Below, in pieces: positions 36,401 through 44,398 of a stretch of 64,000 nt of DNA (position 1 is its first letter; each line of letters starts with the position of its first letter). The translations under genes were made by a program, and so were the position numbers. The DNA comes from Flavobacterium sp. 1355 (GTDB lineage: Bacteria; Bacteroidota; Bacteroidia; Flavobacteriales; Flavobacteriaceae), in contig NZ_JAFICC010000015.1 in NCBI RefSeq assembly GCF_017833415.1, positions 62,001 through 126,000 of the forward strand, written 5' to 3'. The notes beneath the pieces are model-generated. The model worked only from the letters and a program-made list of their open reading frames with translations, was not told the DNA's origin and searched no databases.

Positions 36401-36667
36401 AGTGGTTCAACATTGACAAACGTTTTACAAGTGGGCACACAATTGTATTTACCGCTTTCCGGGGGATTTTTGGGAGGCAGTCCGACATATGTAAATACTA
36501 ATGCATATTATTTCGCATCTGATTCAGCTCCCTATAACCCTAGTAATAGCGCCACATTTATGATGAGTTATTTTACTATGTATTATACTAGTTCAGTACC
36601 TAGTGCTACTACTGGTGCAATGAGTAAGACAAATGAGGGATATTCTGTTCGTTGTATCGAGCAATAA
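33407..36667 (+). CDS. Large secreted Ig-like repeat protein with C-terminal FISUMP domain
   Basis: A 1086-residue exported protein with signal peptide MKKNLFSLWLFILAVFFSTN. The N-terminal part 'PFSAVEMISNGKGGLRLPQL' is typical of Bacteroidota surface proteins. From about 210 to 780 there are several Ig-like/PKD-type beta modules with cysteine pairs and Trp-Tyr signatures (SWFKNGE, YTWYNDQ, YQWYKDG, YQWYTNTT). The C-terminal about 190 residues form a FISUMP domain ('NPCPDGFRVPTKAEWAGV', ending EGYSVRCIEQ). It is probably a cell-surface adhesin or matrix protein. There is no type IX sorting domain at the C-terminus. Confidence 0.88.
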   Translation: MKKNLFSLWLFILAVFFSTNISAQVTLGNTNGIPKPAEPFSAVEMISNGKGGLRLPQLTTLERNALLPPTLTAAQKTLANGLTIFNTSTNCVEYWNSTRWISLCEGTSMAKISPDPCTNVAADGTGCDQTFTVTDPDCPNGPFSIAIMAGSEYAVLTDINSGAGTFKVNFKVNETTTPHTVMVRVTSSCTGQFKDFMFMQNGVICDTTLGTAPAISPSSPALTLCAGGAVYLSIPANTPNLASVIWTRNGVPVATGVNFYTATMPGTYDISLGAAGCNMNSGNERVITNSTTPAPTVINTIVASNNGVMCGTSGTVTLTATGASGTVSWFKNGELTSKTGTKITLNGSADAGNWFAAAGSGGCYSKPSNTVTVTVQTPTGTPIVVNNADVLINNKRIDQVTSFCSGGSLILKVNNPQVGVSYTWYNDQTIIASPYTIPAGATSLLIRMVATDNSGAACPVEASTTEAPITGGTAPKTPTISSLTGGVLCNGRADLTITPQETGTYTYQWYKDGVAMSDTTQAITADTPGVTYTATVTNATGCVSAPATMTIPTQQSTIPVLDWKTTSTTANNGDRIFYETNLVAGTADTYEWSLDGVKLSATTSSTTITLPTTGSTATIKVKGTNACGTSAEITKTVALSPLCPTPAVTASTSTTLSTVAGIGVAAGVAVTNNNQETYQWYTNTTAVASGGTAISGETRATTTYTPAANAAAGTVYLYCIVTNGCTPTTPVASPVFTVNVSANPANLTLGAGTFSGPTCFDINKSNWGANCGNQTDRALKATNFATDNVQKYYFTASATGTKTNLRFAIVDKDNVVQGSDAETVKITGTVADSQTVTLTVTYKNTLSNPGSIVWGKTTATAIKVQIYAIYNNGSADVAVPLNVRLQDCACCGAKISASVWKNFMCHNLGADQTLDPSKAAQGLIGDYYQYGQKTPISAGWITIAATSTAPANLWALTTANPLKGVNDPCPDGFRVPTKAEWAGVVANNTFTKVPTWTGSGSTLTNVLQVGTQLYLPLSGGFLGGSPTYVNTNAYYFASDSAPYNPSNSATFMMSYFTMYYTSSVPSATTGAMSKTNEGYSVRCIEQ

Positions 36668-36713
36668 GTTTTTAAACAAAACATTTTAATATAAGACATT
36701 AAATGCCAATAAA

Positions 36714-36741
36714 CCTGCAGGCGGGTCGTACCGCCTGCAGG
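36714..36741. repeat. CCTGCAGGCGG palindrome
   Basis: A perfect 11-bp inverted repeat CCTGCAGGCGG / CCGCCTGCAGG with loop GTCGTA just after the surface-protein gene. GC-rich; there is no T-run. Confidence 0.8.
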
Positions 36742-36750
36742 AACTAAGAA

Positions 36751-36786
36751 AAGGCCGGGTTACAACTAGTAATACCGGTCTTTTTT
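36751..36786 (+). terminator. Terminator after the surface-protein gene
   Basis: AAGGCCGG...CCGGTCTTTTTT: an imperfect stem followed by six T. A near-copy of this terminator lies after the next gene (38384-38425). Confidence 0.75.
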
Positions 36787-36828
36787 AATAATACGTTCTT
36801 ATTTGTTATTGTAAAAGTTAGGCATTCC

Positions 36829-36920
36829 GTTTTGTCATCGTGAGAAACAAAGGAACCCACAAAGTTCCGCAAAAAACACACGTATGTCATCGTGAGAAAC
36901 AAAGGATCACACAAGAAACT
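36829..36920 (+). repeat. Two units of the GTCATC-GAG-AACAAAGGA repeat family
   Basis: GTCATCGTGAGAAACAAAGG occurs at about 36835 and 36887 (52-bp spacing), followed by CCACAAAGTTCCGCAAA and CACACAAGAAACTCAAC. These are diverged relatives of the 52-bp array unit at 30.2 kb. Confidence 0.8.
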
Positions 36921-37012
36921 CAACAAACAAAACACAACATATGTCAAAAAACAATAACAAAATTTTGTATAAAAATACTTACATATTAACATACTGTTTT
37001 AAGAAAATGATT

Positions 37013-37020
37013 TAATTTTG
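37013..37020 (+). promoter_or_regulatory. -7 promoter box (TAATTTTG) for the thioredoxin-like gene
   Basis: TAATTTTG is 22 nt before the ATG at 37043, fitting TAnnTTTG. Confidence 0.45.
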
Positions 37021-37042
37021 CAACTTATCAAAAAAGAAAAAG

Positions 37043-38348
37043 ATGAAACAATTTTTTTTAGCATTTATAGCAATTTTAGGCACAATATCAGCAAAAAGCC
37101 AAACCATAAATATTGATTTAAGTCATTTTGGCGGTAAATCATACTATTGTCTGGCGGTTGAAGGACAAAAACGATACGATTGCTAAAGGTAAATTAGACA
37201 AATCGGGTAAAGCGGTCATCGTTTTTAAAGACCGTTATAAAGGTTACAAAGGCATGTCACGTTTTTTACTGACCGAAGGCGGAGGATTGGATCTGGTAAT
37301 AAACAAAGAGAATTTTACAGTAAGCTGTAAAGAAGAAGTACCCAATTTGGAAAATATTCATTTTATAGGTTCCCCAGAAAATGAATACTTTATTAATACT
37401 TCTATGAAAAAGACACAGCTTTTGCAAAAAGCAGAACTTGCAAAAGCCGTATTAGCAACCTACAATAAAGCCGATGCCGTTTATGCACCGTTTGAAAAAG
37501 AACAGACACAACTAAACGACCAATATAAAGCGCTTAGAAACAGTAATACACAAAGTCCGTTATATGCTGCCCGCGTACTGGAAATATTTGATTTTTTAAT
37601 GGGCAATTCCAATGATCTCAAAGACAGTCCCGAGCAAAAAGCGGCGGCGGCAAATGATTTTGTACTATCAAAAGTAAACTTCGACGATCTTTACAACAGT
37701 AACGCCTGGAATGAAGTTTTTGCCGGATGGTTAAACATACAAATTCAGCAATCAAAAAGTGATGAACAATTACTGGCAGACATACAACAGGTTGGGGCAA
37801 GAATAAAAAGCAATGCCCAATTTACAGAATTCGCAGATATAATGGTGAGACAATTATCTCAAAAAGGAAAAGACAATGTAGGAAGTCCGTTTGGTGCCTA
37901 CTTAGCAAAATCAGGCAGAATAGAAAAACCAACCCCTTTCTTATTATCTGCTATGGGAGGTCCTCAAACAGGTATGGCCGCACCAGATTTACTTTGGAAG
38001 TCGGGACCCTACAGTTTCGATAAAAAGCAAAAAACAGTTTTAGTTTTCTACGAAGCAGGATGCAACAACTGCGATAACGAAATAAACCTTTTAATAGGCA
38101 ATTATCAGGAACTGCAGAAAAAAGGCTATGAAGTAGTTTCCGCAGCCTCAGACATGGACAAAACCGAAAGCGAAAAATATTCTGCCAGATTTCCGTGGAA
38201 AAACAAATACTGCGATTTTAACGGAAGCACAGGATATAACTTTACCACTTTTGGCGTAATAGGAACACCAACCATTTTTATTATAGACGAAAACGGCATC
38301 ATCACCGGACGTTACGCCCGATTGGTTGATGCACATATATTGAATTAA
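37043..38348 (+). pseudogene. Thioredoxin-like (TlpA/AhpC-type) secreted protein, frameshifted near the N-terminus
   Basis: The gene starts MKQFFLAFIAILGTISAKSQ, a signal peptide, and reads about 37 residues to SHFGGKSYYC before the frame fails (stop at 37181-37183). The expected continuation (WRLKDKNDTIAKGKLDKSGK) is in the +1 frame, so one extra base lies near 37145-37153. The remainder, over 390 residues, is intact: a middle helical domain and a C-terminal thioredoxin fold with CNNC (VFYEAGCNNCDNEINLL) and the cis-Pro loop GVIGTPTIFIID. Intact relatives are periplasmic redox proteins. It may be a real inactivating mutation or an assembly/sequencing error. Confidence 0.8.
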
Positions 38349-38383
38349 ACTATTCAAAAGTTATAGTTTCTAAAGCAACAAGA

Positions 38384-38425
38384 AAAAGGTCGGATTTACG
38401 TAGTAGTAAATACCGGCCTTTTTTC
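38384..38425 (+). terminator. Terminator after the thioredoxin-like gene
   Basis: AAAGGTCGG...CCGGCCTTTTTT; similar in sequence to the terminator at 36751. Confidence 0.75.
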
Positions 38426-38439
38426 TATATTACACAATG

Positions 38440-39345
38440 TATGTCATCCTGAGGAACGAAGGACCACACAAGCAACTCCGCAAAGTGATTCGTCAAAGAA
38501 AACACAATGTATGTCATCCTGAGGAACGAAGGACCACACAAGCAACTCCGCAAAGTGATTTCCGCACCGTTTTGTCGAACTTCTTGTGTGCCAATCTTTG
38601 TCGAGCTCCTTGTGTGATCCCTCGTTCCTCGGGATGACAAAGCAGGAGTGAAATACTTTGGCGAATTGCTTTGTCGAGCTCCTTGTGTGGTCCTTCGTTC
38701 CTCAGGATGACAAAGCTGGAGTGAAATACTTTGGCGAATTGCTTTGTCGACCCCCTTGTGTGGTCCTTCGTTCCTCAGGATGACAAAGCTGGAGTGAAAT
38801 ACTTTGGCGAATTGCTTTGTCGAGCTCCTTGTGTGATCCCTCGTTCCTCGGGATGACAAAGCAGGAGTGAAATACTTTGGCGAATTGCTTTGTCGAGCTC
38901 CTTGTGTGGTCCTTCGTTCCTCAGGATGACAAAGCAGGAGTGAAATACTTTGGCGAATTCCTTTGTCGAGCCCCTTATGTGGTCCCTCGTTCCTCGGGAT
39001 GACAAAGCAGGAGTGAAATACTTTGTCGAATTGCTTTGGCGAGCCCCTTGTGTGGTCCCTCGTTCCTCGGGATGACAAAGCTGGAGTGAAATACTTTGTC
39101 GAATTGCTTTGTCGAGCTCCTTGTGTGGTCCTTCGTTCCTCAGGATGACAAAACTGGAGTGAAATACTTTGTCGAGCTACTTGTGGTCCTTTTCCCGATC
39201 CCGAAGCGTCGGGACGGGATCGGGACGGATCAGGATGACAAAACAAAACGCAAAAAACTCCACAAAGCAATTCGACAAAATCTGTAATTTTGAAGAACGA
39301 ATGAACACAAAAGAACTCCATACAAAGTTTGTCATCCTGACATAC
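38440..39345. repeat. 73-bp tandem repeat array (eight units) with flanking inverted units
   Basis: The core GGATGACAAAGC recurs at 38632, 38705, 38778, 38851, 38924, 38997, 39070 and 39143: exactly 73 bp each time. Each unit reads TTGCTTTGTCGAGCTCCTTG, then TGTGGTCCTTCGTTCCTCAG, then GATGACAAAGC and GGAGTGAAATACTTTG. Units alternate CTCAGGATG and CTCGGGATG, and (T/C)TTCG versus CCTCG. At the left (38440-38560) two units are in the opposite orientation (GTCATCCTGAGGAACGAAGG). At about 39188 a CCCGATCCCGAAGCGTCGGG palindrome is inserted. It is related to the 52-bp array at 30.2 kb. Confidence 0.96.
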
Positions 39346-39375
39346 GTTGTGTTTTATAACATACGGTGAGTAATT

Positions 39376-40155
39376 TTAATCTACTTTCTTAAAAACAATC
39401 AGTTTTCCGGTAGGATTAGACAACGTCAATCTGTTATTTTCTATTGAATATGTGGTAGAATTTTGCAATGCTTTCAAAAATTCAGCTTCCTTATTTCCCT
39501 GCTGGCACGCCATTAAAGTCGAAACTACTTTTGTAAACCGCAGTACATCTTCCTCATAAAAGATTTGGCCTGTGATGGCATTACAGCCACCAAAACCAGA
39601 AAATCTATTTTCGGCAGAGTTAATTTCCATACGGGGAAATTCTTTCTGGAAATCGGTAATAAAAACTTTATAACCATTTAATTCTTCCAGAACCCAAATA
39701 TCATGCAATCTATAATCTGTAATATATTTACCGCAGCCGGTTAGTTTTTTAGTCTCCAGGTCTCTGTTATTTTTTATTTCAATTTTTGCACTGTAAGGAG
39801 ACACAGCACCCGACATAGAATCCTGACAATCTAATTGTTGAATAGTCACGGTCGCCGAAGTTTTATCATTTTGCAGATTGTACATTTTGACATTGGCATC
39901 CATTGCGGGAATTGGGGTTGCCGAATCAAACGTTACGCTTTCCATTCCTTTTATCAGGGAGGTAAAAACGGTCTTCTCCTTCCCTATTTTAATCCCCCAG
40001 AAAGGCTCATTTCCATTTGCTTTAAAATAATAATTCATATCATCTACCTGTTCAGTTACAGGATTGGATTGTTTTATATCAGAACTTTTTCCGGCCGTAG
40101 ATTTACAACCAACGGTCACGGAAAATACTAGCAATAATAAAAATATTTTTTTCAT
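39376..40155 (-). CDS. Lipoprotein with COG3650-like and META domains
   Basis: A 259-residue lipoprotein (MKKIFLLLLVFSVTVGC, lipid-modified Cys17). Residues about 40-150 ('YYFKANGNEPFWGIKIGKE', ending in a conserved Cys-Gly) resemble the COG3650/META-associated domain. Residues about 160-255 are a META/HslJ-type domain (FSGFGGCNAITGQIFYEEDV, STLMACQQG). HslJ-type proteins are envelope stress factors. It is monocistronic and convergent with the repeat array. Confidence 0.88.
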   Translation of the reverse strand: MKKIFLLLLVFSVTVGCKSTAGKSSDIKQSNPVTEQVDDMNYYFKANGNEPFWGIKIGKEKTVFTSLIKGMESVTFDSATPIPAMDANVKMYNLQNDKTSATVTIQQLDCQDSMSGAVSPYSAKIEIKNNRDLETKKLTGCGKYITDYRLHDIWVLEELNGYKVFITDFQKEFPRMEINSAENRFSGFGGCNAITGQIFYEEDVLRFTKVVSTLMACQQGNKEAEFLKALQNSTTYSIENNRLTLSNPTGKLIVFKKVD

Positions 40156-40360
40156 AAGATTTCTATTTGATACTGTTTTAAGAAAAATACAAGTAAAATT
40201 CTTATGAATTTACGATTTATTTTTGAGATTATTATTTAGAATCTTTTCAAATTTAGTTAAATAATAATAATTGCGATTCCTCTTTATCCTACGCCAGACA
40301 ACAGATTACGATAAAATACGTAATTCTCAAATCAATTAAGAGAACAAAAATTGAATACAA

Positions 40361-40394
40361 TACGTATTTTTATAAGTATAAATACTTATATTTG
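40361..40394 (+). promoter_or_regulatory. nirB promoter with TACGTAT and ATAAGTAT-AA-ATACTTAT motifs
   Basis: The -7 box TATATTTG (40387-40394) lies 26 nt before the nirB ATG. Overlapping it is the inverted repeat ATAAGTATAAATACTTAT (40372-40389), preceded by TACGTATT. No TTTG is present at -33, as expected for an activated promoter. TACTTAT fits the NarL heptamer TACYYMT. Similar motifs precede the narK and nasA genes. Confidence 0.65.
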
Positions 40395-40420
40395 CGTAGT
40401 AATACTTAATTGAAGAAATC

Positions 40421-42934
40421 ATGATTAGAGTAATAGTAGTTGGAAACGGCATGGTTGGTTATAAATTTTGCGAAAAATTCATTGCAAAATCAGGACAGGA
40501 AAAGTATCAGATCACTGTATTTGGAGAAGAACCGAGACGCGCTTATGATCGCGTGCACTTAAGTGAGTATTTTGGAGGAAAAACAGCAGATGATTTGGCA
40601 CTCTCTACAAGCGACTGGTATGCAGAAAACAATATTATTCTAAACACATCTGAATTAATTACAGATATTAATCGTGATGTTAAAACAATACATACACACT
40701 TAGGAAAAACACATACGTACGACTACTTAGTTCTGGCAACAGGCTCTTCTGCATTTGTACCGCCAATAGAAGGCGTAGAAAAAGAAGGCGTTTTTGTATA
40801 CAGAACTATCGAAGACCTGGATGCTATTATGGCATACGCCAGAAAAATAAAACAAAAAGGAGCAACAGAAGCCGCTGTTTTGGGAGGCGGCCTATTGGGT
40901 CTTGAAGCTGCAAAAGCGGTTAGGGACCTGGGATTGAACCCTCATGTGGTGGAATTTGCGCCACGCCTGATGCCAAGACAATTAGATCAGGGAGCAAGCG
41001 ATATGCTTAAATCCAAAATAGAAGAACTGAATATCGGAATTCATCTTAACAAGGCAACCCAATATATTGACGGAAAAGAAAGTATAACAGGAATGATGTT
41101 TGCAAACGACGAATTGTTAAAAGTAGACATGTTGGTTATTTCTGCCGGAATTAAACCCCGCGACGAACTGGCAAGAGTTTCAGGACTGGAAGTTGGCGTA
41201 AGAGGCGGAATTGTGGTAAACAATCAAATGCAGACATCAGATCCTTCTATCTTTGCGATTGGCGAAGCGGCACTTTATAATCAGAACATTTACGGGCTTG
41301 TTGCTCCGGGTTACGAAATGGCCGATGTAGCCGCTGAGCAAATCTTAAACGGTTCTAAAACCATGAGAGAAACCATCGATATGTCGACACAATTAAAATT
41401 AATTGGCGTTGAAGTAGCGAGTTTTGGTGACCCATTTATCGAAAACGAACAGGTTACTGCCATTGTTTATGAAAATAAACTGAGCGGTGTTTATAAAAGA
41501 ATCAATGTTACAAAAGATTCTAAAACTTTACTGGGCGGAATTCTGGTGGGAGATTCAAGTGATTATAATTCTCTTTTTCAGATTTATAATAATGGAATCG
41601 CGTTGCCTAAAAACCCGGAAGACTTAATTTTAGGCTCACGCGACGGTTCTGAAGGTTCTTCGATGGGAAGTGTGATGGACTTGCCGGATACAGCCGTAAT
41701 CTGTTCTTGCGAAAATGTAACAAAGGGCGCAATATGCTGTAAAATCCTGGACGAATCCTGTGCTTCTTTATCAGATGTTGTCAAAGCAACCAAAGCAACA
41801 TCTGGCTGTGGCGGCTGTAAACCAATGGTTTCTGATTTGGTAAAAGCGACTCAAAAATCTTTAGGCAAAGAAGTAAAAGAAGTGATCTGCGAACATTTCA
41901 GTTATACGCGTCAGGAATTATTCGACTTAGTAAAAATCAACAAATACGAGAATTTCTACGATGTTTTGGATCATCACGGAAAAGGCGACGGCTGCGAAGT
42001 ATGTAAACCTGTTGTAGCCTCAATTTTCTCCAGTATCTATAACGACACAGCCAATAAACACGTAACCACTCAGGATACAAACGACAGATTTTTGGCAAAT
42101 ATTCAGCGAAACGGAACCTATTCTGTAGTGCCAAGAGTAGCCGGAGGAGAAATTACAGCCGAAAAACTTATCGTAATTGGTGAAGTGGCCAAACAATTTG
42201 ATTTGTACACAAAAATTACCGGAGCGCAAAGAGTAGATTTATTCGGCGCGCATTTAAGTGATTTGCCAAAAATCTGGAAAATATTAATTGACAATGGTTT
42301 TGAAAGCGGTCATGCTTACGGAAAATCGCTTCGTGCCGTAAAAAGCTGTGTTGGAAATGCATGGTGCCGTTACGGAATGGACGACAGCGCGGGATTTGCA
42401 ATTGAACTCGAAAACAGATATAAAGGAATTCGTTCTCCGCATAAATTAAAAGGTGGTGTTTCGGCCTGCATTCGCGAATGCGCAGAAGCCCGTGGAAAAG
42501 ATTTCGGATTAATCGCTGTTGAAGGCGGCTGGAATTTATACATCGCCGGAAATGGTGGTGCCAATCCAAAACATGCTGTTTTACTAGCCGAAAAAATCGA
42601 CAAGGAAACGGTTATTAAATATATGGACCGCTTTCTGATGTATTACATCCGCACTGCCGGTCCGCTAATCAGGACTTCGACCTGGCTGGAAAAACTGGAC
42701 GGCGGCCTGGATTATCTGAAACAGGTAATTATTGAAGACAGTCTGGGAATCTGCGAAACGCTTGAAGCCGAAATGCAGACTTTGGTAAATACTTTTGAAT
42801 GCGAATGGAAACAGGTATTGGAAAAACCAAGATTATTAAAACGTTTCAGCCATTTTGTAAACTCTGACGAAAAAGACGATAACATTGCTTTTGTTCCGTT
42901 AAGAGATCAAAAAGCGCCAAAAGCCTGGTCGTAA
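40421..42934 (+). CDS. nirB: NAD(P)H nitrite reductase large subunit NirB
   Basis: An assimilatory siroheme nitrite reductase large subunit of 837 residues, the standard length. An N-terminal FAD/NAD(P) oxidoreductase domain (VIVVGNGMVGYKF; VLGGGLLGLEAAKA) spans about 1-400. A BFD-like [2Fe-2S] domain follows (VICSCENVTKGAICCKI...GCGGCKP) and a second, partial one (GCEVCKP). The C-terminal siroheme/[4Fe-4S] region has CVGNAWCRYG and ACIRECAEARG. It reduces nitrite to ammonium with six electrons. nirD follows 266 nt downstream. Confidence 0.96.
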   Translation: MIRVIVVGNGMVGYKFCEKFIAKSGQEKYQITVFGEEPRRAYDRVHLSEYFGGKTADDLALSTSDWYAENNIILNTSELITDINRDVKTIHTHLGKTHTYDYLVLATGSSAFVPPIEGVEKEGVFVYRTIEDLDAIMAYARKIKQKGATEAAVLGGGLLGLEAAKAVRDLGLNPHVVEFAPRLMPRQLDQGASDMLKSKIEELNIGIHLNKATQYIDGKESITGMMFANDELLKVDMLVISAGIKPRDELARVSGLEVGVRGGIVVNNQMQTSDPSIFAIGEAALYNQNIYGLVAPGYEMADVAAEQILNGSKTMRETIDMSTQLKLIGVEVASFGDPFIENEQVTAIVYENKLSGVYKRINVTKDSKTLLGGILVGDSSDYNSLFQIYNNGIALPKNPEDLILGSRDGSEGSSMGSVMDLPDTAVICSCENVTKGAICCKILDESCASLSDVVKATKATSGCGGCKPMVSDLVKATQKSLGKEVKEVICEHFSYTRQELFDLVKINKYENFYDVLDHHGKGDGCEVCKPVVASIFSSIYNDTANKHVTTQDTNDRFLANIQRNGTYSVVPRVAGGEITAEKLIVIGEVAKQFDLYTKITGAQRVDLFGAHLSDLPKIWKILIDNGFESGHAYGKSLRAVKSCVGNAWCRYGMDDSAGFAIELENRYKGIRSPHKLKGGVSACIRECAEARGKDFGLIAVEGGWNLYIAGNGGANPKHAVLLAEKIDKETVIKYMDRFLMYYIRTAGPLIRTSTWLEKLDGGLDYLKQVIIEDSLGICETLEAEMQTLVNTFECEWKQVLEKPRLLKRFSHFVNSDEKDDNIAFVPLRDQKAPKAWS

Positions 42935-42974
42935 TTTATCAAAATATAGAATTAAAGTGACGGAGTTCTTTTTT

Positions 42975-43032
42975 GCCACAGATTTCACAGATTAGAATGA
43001 TTAATCTTTTAATCCTTTAATCTGTTGCAAAA
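42975..43032. repeat. Worn GCCACAGATT...AATCTGTTGC palindrome
   Basis: GCCACAGATTTCACAGATTA and TTTTAATCCTTTAATCTGTT GC are imperfect complementary arms in the nirB-nirD gap. They resemble the outer arms of the 29013 element. The rest of this gap is AT-rich; no promoter is obvious. Confidence 0.6.
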
Positions 43033-43200
43033 TAAACAGCCTTCAAAACTCATTCTTAATAAGTGCAAAAATAAGCTCCAAAAAAAAAGAAAAAATCATT
43101 AAACGTTTGCTGTCCTTCTTACCCTCTTTTTTACTGCGCCATCAAAACTCTCTTGATTGTAAAAAGAGGGCTAAGAAACAGGAACAAAAATCTAATCAAA

Positions 43201-43578
43201 ATGGAAGAAATCTTAAATCAATATGAAACTGTACATGCAAGTGATGCGACAATCTGGTTCAAAGCCGGCAAAGTAGAAGATTTTCCAACAAACCGAGGCG
43301 GATGCATTAAATATAAAAACAAACAAATTGCGATTTTTAATTTTGCACGCCGCAACGAATGGTATGCCTGTCAAAATGCATGTCCGCATAAAATGGAAAT
43401 GGTTTTGTCAAGAGGAATGACAGGATCTGCAGATGATATCCCTAAAATCGCCTGTCCTATGCATAAAAAAACCTTTTCTCTTGTTGACGGTTCCAACCTG
43501 AACGGTGACGATTTGAAAATTGCAACTTATCCCATTAAGATTGTTGATAACGACGTATTTGTTGGGTTTGTGGACTGA
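43201..43578 (+). CDS. nirD: Nitrite reductase small subunit NirD (Rieske-type)
   Basis: A 125-residue NirD. The start is ATG 43201 (MEEILNQYETVHASDATIWF); an upstream TTG/ATT extension at 43153 is unlikely. It folds as a Rieske domain, and both ligand pairs are present: Cys61-x-His63 (CPH) and Cys85-x2-His88 (CPMH). In E. coli NirD these ligands are missing, so this subunit could bind a [2Fe-2S] cluster. It probably stabilises or feeds electrons to NirB. Confidence 0.93.
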   Translation: MEEILNQYETVHASDATIWFKAGKVEDFPTNRGGCIKYKNKQIAIFNFARRNEWYACQNACPHKMEMVLSRGMTGSADDIPKIACPMHKKTFSLVDGSNLNGDDLKIATYPIKIVDNDVFVGFVD

Positions 43579-43592
43579 TTTACAAAATCTTA

Positions 43593-43686
43593 TCATTTCG
43601 GGGAACGAGAAATCGCACGCGGGATTCTACAGATTGGGTAATTTATTTTGCAAAGTTTCTAGTGTGATTCTCGTTCCCCGAAATGA
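43593..43686. repeat. Palindromic repeat, TCATTTCGGGGAACGAGA type
   Basis: Left arm TCATTTCGGGGAACGAGA(A)ATCGCAC; right arm GTGTGATTCTCGTTCCCCGA AATGA. It lies just after nirD and belongs to the GTCAT..G-family of dispersed elements (compare 2565). Confidence 0.85.
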
Positions 43687-43809
43687 CAAAACTGCCGCAA
43701 AAATTAAAAATGCTTAGCAACACTTAGAATTTAATTCGTGCTAATTCAAGAAATCCGTCGCAAAAAAAACTTAATTCCGTATCTTTGAAATCTATTATCA
43801 ACCAAAAAA

Positions 43810-44394
43810 ATGAATACACCTTTTCAAAAAGCGAGTGAATGGATTGATGCCGAAAACGCTCAGGATCCGAACATTGAATTAGATCAAAATACCGAATATC
43901 CAAAAGAATTATTGTATTCGAACAGGATGTATGAAAAACTGATGCAGTTTGAACCAAACGCTTCAGAAGAAGTTCAGATTGCCTCAAAAGCACAACATAT
44001 CTGCAGGTGGAAAGTAGCACGCGAATCGTATCCAATGAATCGCGTTGGATATCTGAAATGGCGGGAAGAACTCAAAAGATTTCACGCTAAAACTACCGCA
44101 GAAATATTAGAAAAAGCAGGTTACGACCAGGCTTTTATCGATCGCGTTTCCTTTTTAATCGAAAAAAAATTACTCAAAAAAGACGCAGAGACCCAATTGC
44201 TGGAAGATGTGATCTGTCTTGTATTTTTAGATTATTACTTAGAACCTTTCGTTCAAAAACATGATGAAGAAAAACTAAAAAACATCATCAAAAAAACCTG
44301 GGACAAAATGTCGGACAAAGGACATGAGGAAGCACTGAAAATCAATTATTCTGAAGAAAACTTAAATTTAATAAAAGCTTCTTTAGGATTATAA
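43810..44394 (+). CDS. DUF4202 domain-containing protein
   Basis: A 194-residue, largely helical protein with the DUF4202 pattern 'FQKASEWIDAENAQDPN', 'LYSNRMYEKLMQFEPNASEEVQIA', 'AQHICRWKVARESYPMNRVGYLKWR' and 'LEDVICLVFLDYYLEPF'. Conserved His, Arg and Glu residues suggest an HD-like or metal site, but the function is unknown. Members commonly sit in nitrogen-assimilation clusters, as here between nirD and the nitrate sensor, which starts 4 nt after its stop. Confidence 0.88.
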   Translation: MNTPFQKASEWIDAENAQDPNIELDQNTEYPKELLYSNRMYEKLMQFEPNASEEVQIASKAQHICRWKVARESYPMNRVGYLKWREELKRFHAKTTAEILEKAGYDQAFIDRVSFLIEKKLLKKDAETQLLEDVICLVFLDYYLEPFVQKHDEEKLKNIIKKTWDKMSDKGHEEALKINYSEENLNLIKASLGL

Positions 44395-44398
44395 CAGT

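Noticed and set aside
38425..39321. 298-residue open frame on the minus strand (repeating HPEERRTTQGARQS and SSRGTRDHT)
   Set aside because: It is the translation of the 73-bp repeat array; 73 is not a multiple of three, so all frames appear in turn. There is no gene-like start or family.
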